From: an uncultured Acidimicrobiaceae bacterium
Lineage (GTDB): Bacteria > Actinomycetota > Acidimicrobiia > Acidimicrobiales > RAAP-2
Assembly (NCBI GenBank): GCA_903906055.1
Contig: CAIVIS010000395.1
Coordinates: 1-52,263, forward strand
DNA length: 52,263 nucleotides
Direction of reading: 5' to 3'
Shown: positions 38,216 to 47,600 of the stretch, piece by piece
Numbering within the stretch: position 1 is the stretch's first letter
How the letters are laid out: each line of letters starts with the position of its first letter
Program-made: the position numbers and the translations under genes
Notes under the pieces: generated by a model
Seen by the model: the letters and a program-made list of their open reading frames with translations, nothing else
Told to the model about the DNA's origin: nothing
The model's database searches: none

Positions 38216-38360
38216 CGTGATGACTCGGAGTGGTTCATGGGGCCTCGGGCGCCTCGGGTGCCTCGCGAAGGTCGACCGTTGAATCGTAGCGGTAGCGCTA
38301 CGCGCCACGACACCCCCCAGATCGAGACGAGCAGCACACCCTCGCCCTGGGGACGCTGCA

Positions 38361-38414
38361 TCTCGAGGTCTCTCATGGTCTCGAGGTCTCTTGTGATCTC
38401 AAGGTCTCTCGTGC
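38361..38414. repeat. Three tandem 18-bp units in a divergent intergenic region
   Basis: tctcgaggtctctcatgg / tctcgaggtctcttgtga / tctcaaggtctctcgtgc. Confidence 0.8.
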
Positions 38415-38544
38415 TTGTGACGACGCTAGAGACGTGCCGCGGAACTCCCCGCTGGCGACAGACGCCGGAGACGGCGCGGCGATCGATGGTCCAGGGCGGT
38501 GCGATGTGGGAACAACAGCCACACAGATACACGAACGCACCGTC

Positions 38545-39699
38545 ATGACGCCTGCCCCGAAGGTCGCAAGTTCGCTCATCGTCTGCTCACTCGAACCGTG
38601 GGGTTCGGTGCGACGACGGATCCGGATACTCGTCGACGAACTCGTCGACATGGATCCGGACCTGCACGTGCTCTATGTGGCGCCAGCCATCGATATCCCA
38701 TTTGAGCTCCGCAAGGGACGGCTGTCGGATCTGCGCCTGCCCCGGCACGAACAGGTGCATCCCCGAGTGCACGTGCTGCGTCCACGCAAGTGGCTGCCCC
38801 GCTCGATCGGACCGTTCGCCGACCATGCGCTCAGCCGCCAGGTCTCCCGTGCGGCCCATGATCTCGGTCTCATCGATCCGTTGGTCTGGATCAACGATGC
38901 TTCCTATGCCGAGTATGCGCTCTCGACGGGGTGGCCGACTGTCTACGACGTCACAGACGACTGGCTCCTGGCCCAGAACACCCCTCGCCAGTTGGCTCGA
39001 CTGCGCGCCGATGAGGCCCTTTTACTCGCCCGCAGCGGGGCAGTCGTGGTGTGCTCGCCAGCGCTTGCTCGCACACGAGGAGAGTCCCGGGCCGTCGAGC
39101 TGATCCCGAACGGCGTCGATGTCGACCTGTTCCGGACCCCCCAACCGAGACCGACAGATCTACCCGCCTCACCCGTGGCCGTCTATGTCGGCACCCTCCA
39201 CGAGGATCGTACCGACGTGCCTCTGATCCTGGATCTCGCCGAGGCACGCCCCGACCTCCAGATCGCCTTGGTGGGCCCGGATCACCTCGCCAGATCGGAT
39301 TCCGAACGCCTGGCTGCAGTAGCGACGATCCACCTTCTCGGGCCCCAGCCCTACGACCAGGTTCCGGGATTCATGCAGCACGCAGACATCGTCGTGATCC
39401 CGCATCTGGTCAATCCGTTCACCGAGAGCCTGGATCCGATCAAAGCCTACGAGTGCCTGGCTGCCGGTCGGCCGACCGTGACCACTCCGGTCGCTGGGTT
39501 CCGTGACCTCGGTCCGCCCATCGACGTCTGCGATCGGGACGGCTTCGTTGCCGCGGTGGCGGCCCTGGTCGACTCCCCCGCTTGCGCTGATGACCGGGAT
39601 ACTCCACCGGCCCCGCGAGAGGTCGCCACGTGGCGCCAGCGCGCCCAGGCGATGAACCAGGTCATGCAGCGCGTGCGCGCCGCTTCGGTGGCGCCGTGA
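38545..39699 (+). CDS. Glycosyltransferase (GT4/GT1-like)
   Basis: 'LIPNGVDVDLFRTP', 'VAVYVGTLHEDRTDVPLILDLAEARPDLQIALVGP', 'NPFTESLDPIKAYECLAAGRPTVTTPVAGFRDL'. Confidence 0.85.
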   Translation: MTPAPKVASSLIVCSLEPWGSVRRRIRILVDELVDMDPDLHVLYVAPAIDIPFELRKGRLSDLRLPRHEQVHPRVHVLRPRKWLPRSIGPFADHALSRQVSRAAHDLGLIDPLVWINDASYAEYALSTGWPTVYDVTDDWLLAQNTPRQLARLRADEALLLARSGAVVVCSPALARTRGESRAVELIPNGVDVDLFRTPQPRPTDLPASPVAVYVGTLHEDRTDVPLILDLAEARPDLQIALVGPDHLARSDSERLAAVATIHLLGPQPYDQVPGFMQHADIVVIPHLVNPFTESLDPIKAYECLAAGRPTVTTPVAGFRDLGPPIDVCDRDGFVAAVAALVDSPACADDRDTPPAPREVATWRQRAQAMNQVMQRVRAASVAP

Positions 39700-39793
39700 A
39701 CGCCGTCCGGCTCTTCGTCGCAGCATCAGCCCAGTCTGCCCATCAGCACCCGTATCCTTATTCCTGCCCGAACACGCCGAAAGCGAGTACCCG

Positions 39794-41407
39794 GTGACCT
39801 TCAAAGAGATGCTCCACACGCTCTGGAGAAGAAAACTGACCATCTTGATCAGCGCCGTGGTCGCCACTGCCGCTGCATTGGCCTATGCCAAGGTCTCCGC
39901 TCCTACCTACCAGTCGACGGCGTTGATCCAGATCAATGCCCCGGGGCAGACGACGAGCACCGGATCGTCGTTCACCGTTCCCGACCCGGTGCAGGAGCTC
40001 AACAGCACCACGGTCAAGATTGCCGCCGCCAAGACCGTAGGAGCGACAGATCCTTCAGCCTTGGCGAGCCAGGTGACCGGAGCCGTCGACCCCACTACGG
40101 GAACCGTGACTGTGACGGGGACCGGCTCTACGCCACAAGAGGCGCAGGCCATCACTACGGCCTACTCCGAAGCCCTGGTGGCCCAGATCCAGGCGCTGGC
40201 CAAGGAGAAGATCGACAAGTACACGGGACTGCTGGCCGCCTCCGTCGCCAAGATCACCGCGCTGCAGGCCCAGTTGGTTCCTGAAGTGACCGGCCAGCCG
40301 GTCAACACCGCCAACGCTCTCGTGTCGGCGCAGATCACCGCAGAGTCCGCTACCTACAGCACGCTCCAGGCGGCACAGTCGTCCATCCAGGTCGGCATGC
40401 CTTATGCCGTCATCCAAGTGGCCGCAGCACCGGGAGTCTCCACCGGCCTGAGCACCCCCAAACTGATCGTCATCGGACTCCTCGCTGGCTTGTTGGCCGG
40501 TTGTGGGATCGCCTTTGTACGCGACCAGTTCGACGACGGGGTCCGGATCACCTCAGATATCGACTCGGTCATCGACTGTCCGCTGTTGGGCGAACTACCC
40601 CAGGATGCCGACGTACACAAGGGCGCAGTGCAGATCGCCATGGTGCAAGCTCCTCAGTCGTCGTTGGCCGAGGCCGTCCGCGACCTGCGCACCAGCCTCC
40701 GCGTCCTCATGGTCGGAAAAGAGAGTCCGATCATCGTCGTGACGAGTCCCGAGCCCGGTGACGGCAAGACGTTCGTTACCGCCAATCTGGCCGCGTCGTG
40801 GGCGTTGACCGGCAGCCGGGTGATCGTGGTCTCCGCGGACTTCCGCCGACCCAAGCTCGAGGCCATCTTCGGTATCAACGTTGCCGGAAAACGCGGCCTG
40901 TCCGATCTGATCAAGGCCAACTGGAAGCAGCCCGAACCCCCTGACCGCAACAGCGAGGCCAGCAGTTGGTCCGGGGACGAGCGGGGCAGCGACCATGTAG
41001 ATCAGGGACGCCACAGCAGCATCTACGGTGCTGCCGCTGTGAGTGCCCACCTGCTCGATACAGGGATCGACGGACTCCAGTTGCTTCCGGTCGGACTCCA
41101 CCTCGACAATCCGAGCGAACTGTTCGACAGCCCAGGCATGCAGCCGGTCCTCGATCAGTTGCACGTCCTCGCCGACATCATCTTCCTCGATACCCCGCCG
41201 GTGCTCTCCTCTCCGGACACTGCCATTCTCGGAAGCCTCACCAACGGGGCCGTCGTGGTCGCTTCGGAAGCGAAGACGGACCGGGCAGACCTCGAACGGA
41301 CGGCAAACCGACTGTCGGCGACGGGATGCAACGTCCTAGGCCTCATCGTCAATCACGTGCGGCACAGCTCATCGGACAACTATCAGGCCTACGCGTCGAA
41401 GTCGTGA
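39794..41407 (+). CDS. Wzz-type polysaccharide co-polymerase fused to BY-kinase-like ATPase
   Basis: Wzz N-terminus 'LHTLWRRKLTILISAVVATAAALAYA'; Walker A 'SPEPGDGKTFVTANLAASWA'; 'DIIFLDTPPVLSSPDT'; GTG start. Confidence 0.88.
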   Translation: MTFKEMLHTLWRRKLTILISAVVATAAALAYAKVSAPTYQSTALIQINAPGQTTSTGSSFTVPDPVQELNSTTVKIAAAKTVGATDPSALASQVTGAVDPTTGTVTVTGTGSTPQEAQAITTAYSEALVAQIQALAKEKIDKYTGLLAASVAKITALQAQLVPEVTGQPVNTANALVSAQITAESATYSTLQAAQSSIQVGMPYAVIQVAAAPGVSTGLSTPKLIVIGLLAGLLAGCGIAFVRDQFDDGVRITSDIDSVIDCPLLGELPQDADVHKGAVQIAMVQAPQSSLAEAVRDLRTSLRVLMVGKESPIIVVTSPEPGDGKTFVTANLAASWALTGSRVIVVSADFRRPKLEAIFGINVAGKRGLSDLIKANWKQPEPPDRNSEASSWSGDERGSDHVDQGRHSSIYGAAAVSAHLLDTGIDGLQLLPVGLHLDNPSELFDSPGMQPVLDQLHVLADIIFLDTPPVLSSPDTAILGSLTNGAVVVASEAKTDRADLERTANRLSATGCNVLGLIVNHVRHSSSDNYQAYASKS

Positions 41408-41477
41408 TCCCGACGGGACCTGCACCTGGACCCGGGATGCCCGTCGTCCGAGTACGTCATCGATGCGTCAGGGATCG

Positions 41478-43376
41478 ATGACAGCGCCGGTGTCTGTGCC
41501 CGGGGATCGATCACAACGCGAGGATCCGTTGGTGGTCGTGGTGGCGTTTTATGCTGCCGACCTTCTCGACCGGTGCCTGTCGACGTTGGGTGACTCCCTC
41601 GCGGTGGTAGTAGTCGACAACTCATCGGATCCAGAGGTCGAGCGGGTAGCCCGTAGGCATGGGGCCGACTACATCGACACCGGCCGGAACCTCGGATTCG
41701 CTGGCGGTGTCACCGTCGGCTGTGCGCAGCGTGCCGGAAGGGACGTGCTGCTCCTCAACCCCGACGCCTCCATCACGGCTGACACCGTTCGCGACCTGCA
41801 CGCCCGCTTGCGGAACGATCCAGGACTTGCCGCCATCGCCCCCGGTCAACGGGATCCCGAGCGTGGTGATGAGGCTCGAGTCGCCTGGCCGTTCCCTTCC
41901 CCAGCCGGTGCCTGGGTGGAGGCTGCTGGGCTGGGGCGATTGCGGAAACGGGCTGACTTCCTGATCGGATCTGTCCTTCTCCTCAGCGATCGAGCCATCA
42001 GCGACGTCGGCCCGTTCGACCAACAGTTCTTCCTCTATGCCGAAGAGACCGATTGGCAGCGCCGGGCTGTCGACCAAGGATGGCGAGTCGCCCTGTGCTC
42101 CGACCTCCACGCCACTCACATCGGCGCCGGCTCCGGAGGCGACCCAGAAGTCCGAGAGACGCATTTCCAAGCCTCCCACGAGCGGTACATCCGAAAGCAC
42201 CATGGCCCGATCGGCTGGTGGTCCTACCGGTCCGCCATGGTGATCGGGTCCGCCGTGCGGGGCGCCGTCCTCCCCGGCAACCGAGGCCACGAGGCGGCCA
42301 TCCGGTTCCGCCTCTACCTGCAGGGTCCTCTGCGGGCCGAGGCTGGGCTCGGGCGCACCGGGCTACACATCGCGCATGTGGTGATCACGGATGCGTTCGC
42401 CGGCGTCGAGCGCTACGTCTGCCAGGTGGCAAACGGCCTGTCAGACCGCGGCCACCAGGTGGATGTGATCGGTGGCGACCCGGACCGGATGCGGGCCGAA
42501 CTCGACCACACTGTCGTACACCGAACGGCCGCCTCTGTCTGGGCCGGAACTCGAGGGCTCGCCGCCGTCCGACGGCCTGATCTGATCCATGCCCATATGA
42601 CCGCGGCCGAGGGCGTCGCCTTCCTCAGCCATCCGACGGGCCGGGTTCCGATTGTCGCCACGCGGCACTTCGCCGCCGATCGAGGCTCCACCCCGCTGCG
42701 CAAGCTCCTGGCCAGGATCGCCGCTCGACCCATTGCCGCCGAGGTCGCCATCAGCGAGTTCGTAGCCGAATCCGCAGGGGTTCCGACCACACTCATCCCG
42801 AACGGCGTGTCCTACAGGCCACAGGCCGCGTTGGAGGCGTCCGTCGTCGTCATGCTCCAGCGGCTCGACGAGGAGAAGGCTCCAGGTGTGGGTATCCGGG
42901 CCTGGGCCCTAAGCGGCATGGGCGAGCGCGGGTGGGAGCTCGTGATCGCCGGGGCCGGTGAACTGCGCCCCAGCCTGGAGCACTTGGCCGACGAGTTGGG
43001 CTGTGCGGCCAGCATCACCTTCGCCGGTCAGGTCGCCGACACTGACGGACTGCTGGCCGGATCGTCGATCCTGCTGGCCCCGGCGCCATCAGAGCCGTTC
43101 GGTCTATCCGTGGTGGAAGCGATGTCCCATGGGATTGCCGTAGTTGCGGCGGCAGGAGGGGCACACATGGAGACGGTCGGCGCTACCGGTGTCCTCTTTC
43201 CGCCCGGGGATGTATCAGCGGCGGCCCGGGCGATGTCGCTACTGGCCGACGACCGGGACGAACTCCGTCGGATCGGTACCGCACTCCGCCTACGCCAGCA
43301 GGAGCACTACTCGCTGGCCCGCCACCTCGATCGCCTCGAATCCCTGTACCAGTCAGTGACTTCCGGTCACGACTGA
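41478..43376 (+). CDS. Bifunctional GT2-GT4 fusion glycosyltransferase
   Basis: GT2 half: 'VVVDNSSDPEVERVARRHGADYIDTGRNLGFAGGVTVG', 'LLNPDASI', 'FFLYAEETDWQRRA'. GT4 half: 'AHVVITDAFAGVERYVCQVANGL', 'PSEPFGLSVVEAMSHGIAVVAAAGG'. Confidence 0.88.
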   Translation: MTAPVSVPGDRSQREDPLVVVVAFYAADLLDRCLSTLGDSLAVVVVDNSSDPEVERVARRHGADYIDTGRNLGFAGGVTVGCAQRAGRDVLLLNPDASITADTVRDLHARLRNDPGLAAIAPGQRDPERGDEARVAWPFPSPAGAWVEAAGLGRLRKRADFLIGSVLLLSDRAISDVGPFDQQFFLYAEETDWQRRAVDQGWRVALCSDLHATHIGAGSGGDPEVRETHFQASHERYIRKHHGPIGWWSYRSAMVIGSAVRGAVLPGNRGHEAAIRFRLYLQGPLRAEAGLGRTGLHIAHVVITDAFAGVERYVCQVANGLSDRGHQVDVIGGDPDRMRAELDHTVVHRTAASVWAGTRGLAAVRRPDLIHAHMTAAEGVAFLSHPTGRVPIVATRHFAADRGSTPLRKLLARIAARPIAAEVAISEFVAESAGVPTTLIPNGVSYRPQAALEASVVVMLQRLDEEKAPGVGIRAWALSGMGERGWELVIAGAGELRPSLEHLADELGCAASITFAGQVADTDGLLAGSSILLAPAPSEPFGLSVVEAMSHGIAVVAAAGGAHMETVGATGVLFPPGDVSAAARAMSLLADDRDELRRIGTALRLRQQEHYSLARHLDRLESLYQSVTSGHD

Positions 43377-43408
43377 ACTAGTCGACCAGCAAGCCGGAGC
43401 CACCAGCC

Positions 43409-44554
43409 TCAACGCCCCTTGGTGACGCGGTCATAGAGGTCGTGCTGGGAGGCGGCCACCGCGGCCCACGAGTAGCGCCCCACCGATTCAGACCCTGCAC
43501 CACGCAGGCGGGCCCAGAGCCCCGGCTCGTCCAAGAGCTGGACCAGTGCGCCAGCCAGCGCCGCGGGGTCCCCCGGTGGAACCAGGATCCCGGCGTCACC
43601 GACCACCTCAGGAAGCGCCCCGCTGGAGCTGGCGACCGACGGCACGCCAGAGGCCTGCGCCTCGACCACCACCCGACCGAACTGCTCCAGCCATCCGGCC
43701 ACGGGAACTGAGGGAACGGCCAACACATCGAGGCGCGGATAGACCTGGGGAAGCGCAGTTTCGTCCACGTGCCCGTGGAACCTGACCCGGTCCGCCACTC
43801 CTAGGTCGACGGCCAGAGCACCGAGCGCCGACGCTTCAGGACCGGCCCCATAGACATCGGCAGAGAGCCGTTCGTCGAGGGCGACGGCTCGGACGAGGAC
43901 GTCCACCCCCTTGTGAGGGATCAAGCGGCCAACGAATCCGACACGGAGTCGGTCTGACGGGGGCTCCCGGTCGCCAGGACGGAACCGATCGACGTCTACG
44001 CCCAACGGCAGAAGCTCGAGCTCTCCCCGGAGTCCCTTGCGCCGGAGGATCTCGCCAGCCTCGACATTGCAGGTGTAGGCACCACCAGCACCACGCAGCG
44101 ACCATCGTTCGATCCATCGGAAGGGCGGCGGGTACCGCTTGTCGATGTTCTGCGCCGAGGACACCAGGTACGGTGTCCGCCGCTTGCGAAGCCAACGGAG
44201 GATCAACACCTCAGCCACTGCCAGACCGAACGGCTCCTCATGCATGTCGATGAGGTCCCACGTGCCGGTGCCGAGCAGCCGCCACAGGGGTCGAGGATCG
44301 AACACGAAGAGGTTCGGATGGCGACCCACAGTCCGGACGGGAACAGCGAACTCGTCCCCGTCAGGAGAGAACTCCACCATCGAGCCACCCTCCTCCCATC
44401 GGGCGGCAGTCACCAGCGTGAGGTCGACACCGCTCCGTCGCAGGATCCGATCCCGCTCGCGCCACGACGTCACCACGCCGCTGTGGGAGATCCGCAGCAC
44501 CCGTAGCCGACGTCCGCCTGCACGCGGGCCGGAATCCTCGCCAATAGTCACCAC
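43409..44554 (-). CDS. Glycosyltransferase family 4 (probable GTG start)
   Basis: 'LPLGVDVDRFRPG', 'VGFVGRLIPHKGVDVLVRAVAL', 'EQFGRVVVEAQASGVPSVASSSGALPEVVGDAG'. Confidence 0.88.
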   Translation of the reverse strand: MVTIGEDSGPRAGGRRLRVLRISHSGVVTSWRERDRILRRSGVDLTLVTAARWEEGGSMVEFSPDGDEFAVPVRTVGRHPNLFVFDPRPLWRLLGTGTWDLIDMHEEPFGLAVAEVLILRWLRKRRTPYLVSSAQNIDKRYPPPFRWIERWSLRGAGGAYTCNVEAGEILRRKGLRGELELLPLGVDVDRFRPGDREPPSDRLRVGFVGRLIPHKGVDVLVRAVALDERLSADVYGAGPEASALGALAVDLGVADRVRFHGHVDETALPQVYPRLDVLAVPSVPVAGWLEQFGRVVVEAQASGVPSVASSSGALPEVVGDAGILVPPGDPAALAGALVQLLDEPGLWARLRGAGSESVGRYSWAAVAASQHDLYDRVTKGR

Positions 44555-44685
44555 GCGCGAACCGTAGCAGCAGGTCGAATCGGAAGAACTGACTGAATTC
44601 CCTTCAAATATCACTCTGCGTGGTCGGATCGCAACTATTCGTGGGATTACTCTCAAGAAAGCCCGCGGTCGGCCGATCAGTTGGT

Positions 44686-47600
44686 ATGGATCAGGCAGGG
44701 GCAAAGCACCACAAGGCAGGCGTCATCCGGGGGGCAGTGCTCACGATGGCTACTCTCATCATCGCGCTCACCGTCGGCGTGAGTTTGAACGGAACGGCTC
44801 ACGCCACAGCATCCCCTCCTCAGATCGCTGGCAGTCCCGCCGCCCCCACCGCGTCAGAGATCAGCCCGGTCTGCACCACGACAACCCCGTCGACCTCACT
44901 CGGTCCAGTGGGGAGCCTTCCGGCCAACCCGATCTCCCAGGTGGTCGCTCCCGTCGGAGGAGTCGACAACTTTACTGCTACCGCTACCAACATCTACGTC
45001 GATACCGGCAGCCAGCTGATCACCTACACGTTGGCCGGCGCCCAGGTCAGCGCGTTTACGCTGCCCGCTCACTTCGCCGGCAATACCGACGAGGTCTACC
45101 AGCCGCTCATCGACCCGTCCGGGAACATCTACCTCTCGTCCTACTACGGCACCAAGGTGGACAAGTTCTCACCCACGGGCACGCTGCTCTGGTCCGTCGA
45201 TCCCCAAGGAGGGAACCCGACGGCCGTCTTTTCGGTGGGCACCGGAGCCAACTTCCAAGTCGTGGTCAGCCTGGTGCAGAACACCGCATCGAGCGTCACC
45301 CTCGACCAGGCCACGGGCGCAGTCAACGGCACCTTCCCGTTGGTCGTCGGGACATACGCGTTCGTCACTCAGGAAGCCAATGGCAACCTGCTCTACTCGG
45401 CCAACGGCTACGTCAAGACGATCAGCCCGACCGGCCAGGTCCTCTCCACCTTCGGCGCTCCCCACATCCAAGGGGACGGAAACCGCACCGCAGCGGGCAG
45501 TCAGTTCTACTATCCGGCTCAGGCCACCCAGGGGGCGGATGGCACCATCTACACGGCCGACCCGCTGTACTCGATGGAGGCGACCTCGCCCAACGGCATG
45601 CTCAAGGGAAGCACCAATCTCGGCGGGGCACTCGCCTTCGGGGGCTGGAACTTCGCGCTGATCGGCTCGACCTTCTACTTCCAGAGCGGCCCGCCGTTCA
45701 ACGGCCCGGCTGATGGCATCTCCTCGTTCTCGCTCGCCTCGGTGCAGAGCTACCTCGCGTCGGCCCAACGCGCCAGCAACAGCCTCGGATGGGGTGCTGG
45801 ACTCTCGACTCCTGCCACCGGCAACTACTTCGCAGCCGGGACCACCCCAGCTGTCAACGCCACCTTCGACTCATGGTGGGCCGCTTCCTCTGCCCACTTG
45901 CAGCTCTCCTACTCGGTAGAGAACACCGCATCGATGGTGGCCGAGTCCGTCCCGACGCCGACGGTGATCAACCTCCCGAGTACGCCGACAGGGCTCGCAT
46001 CGATACCGCTCACGATTCCGGCCGAAGACACCAAGCCTGGTCCCTACCAAGTACAGGCCGTCCTGATCGACACCTCCACTACGCCGCAGTCAACACTCGG
46101 CACTACATGCCTTCCCTACACGGTGGGTGCCGCGGGCAACGGCTTGAACTTCGCCACCCTCCCGGCCGGGTCAGGCGCCGGTGGTCCGGCTGATCCCCGG
46201 GGAGTCGCCCTGAACGGACAGCTCGGGCTCAACGGCCTGCGGAGCAGTTCGGTCATTGACTGGGGCTCGCTCCTGCCGAACTGCTCGGCATCGGCTCCGA
46301 CAGCAGCCACTTGTGGGGCATCAGCCATCACCTTTGCTTCGGCTAGCACCGATCCGTACAAGGCCTCCTTTCTGGCCAATCAGAACAAGGTGACCTACTG
46401 GATCCAAGTCAGCGGCGGTGAGCCCCTGCCCACCGCCCTGGTGAACAGCGGATTCTGGCAGGCCGACGTTGCCGCCCTCGTCGCCCACTACGACACTGTT
46501 CCGGCCGGATGCACCGGGTGCGCACCGGTCACCAACTGGGAGCCATGGAACGAGTCCAACAACACGGGATGGGGAAACGGGGGCACCTACGCCACCAAAG
46601 TCCTCGCACCGTTCTACGCCGGGGTGAAGTCGGTGGAGCCAGGTGCCTCCTCCACCGTCATCGGTGGATCGACCCTGGAGCCGGTGGTCGGCTGGTGGCA
46701 GCAGTTGATCGCCGCCGGTGGACTGAGCGCTATGGACGTGGCTGCAATCCACCCCTACACGGGGTCCAACGATGCCTACGAAGAAGACGGCATGGCTACT
46801 CAGGTGCGCCAGGTGCAGGCGCTGCTCGGATCGAAGCCCCTGTGGTTCACGGAGGTCGGATGGTGGAGCGATGGGGACTACAACTACCTCGGACAGGCCA
46901 ACAGCGTCACTCGGTCGATGATCTGGCAGAAGGTGCTCGGCGTTCCGGTGCAGAACTACTTCTTCAACGAGGGCAGCTGGGGTAACGACGGCATTTCGTT
47001 CTCGTTGATTCAAGCCAGCAGCACCGTCGACTACGTGAAGCCAGCAGCATTGGCGACGATGACCACCTCGGGTGCACTGGCTGGTCGTCCCTACCTGTCG
47101 ATGCCGGCCACGGGGATCCCCCAGGGGTACCAGGCCAACTTCGGCGCTGCCCCTGGTGGGACGACCGCTGTCGCTGCCGTGTGGTCCGATGGACTCCCGA
47201 CTACTTCGACCATCACGGTGACCGATCCGAACGGTGGGACGATTCCGGTGACCATCACCTCGGAGTACGGGGACACCACCACAGTCCGAGTCACTTCGGG
47301 CGCTGGCTACAGCCTGCCCCTGTCCGACCAGGTCGCCTTCGTGACCTACCCGGCAGGGGCGACACTGTCGACGGGTCCCACTGAGGTCTTCGGCACCGAC
47401 CTGGCTTCGGCGGCTGCCCATGCCAGCGCTACCGCCTCGAGTGGCAATGCGGCGGCGGCCATCGCTGGACTGCCCGTCGGCTACGGCCAGGGATGGACGT
47501 CGGGGGCTGGCGACACCACTCCGTCGCTCACCGTCACTCTGGCGGCGGCATCCACTCTCGACCGAGTCATCGTCAACACGCAGTCCGTGGGTTCGACGGC

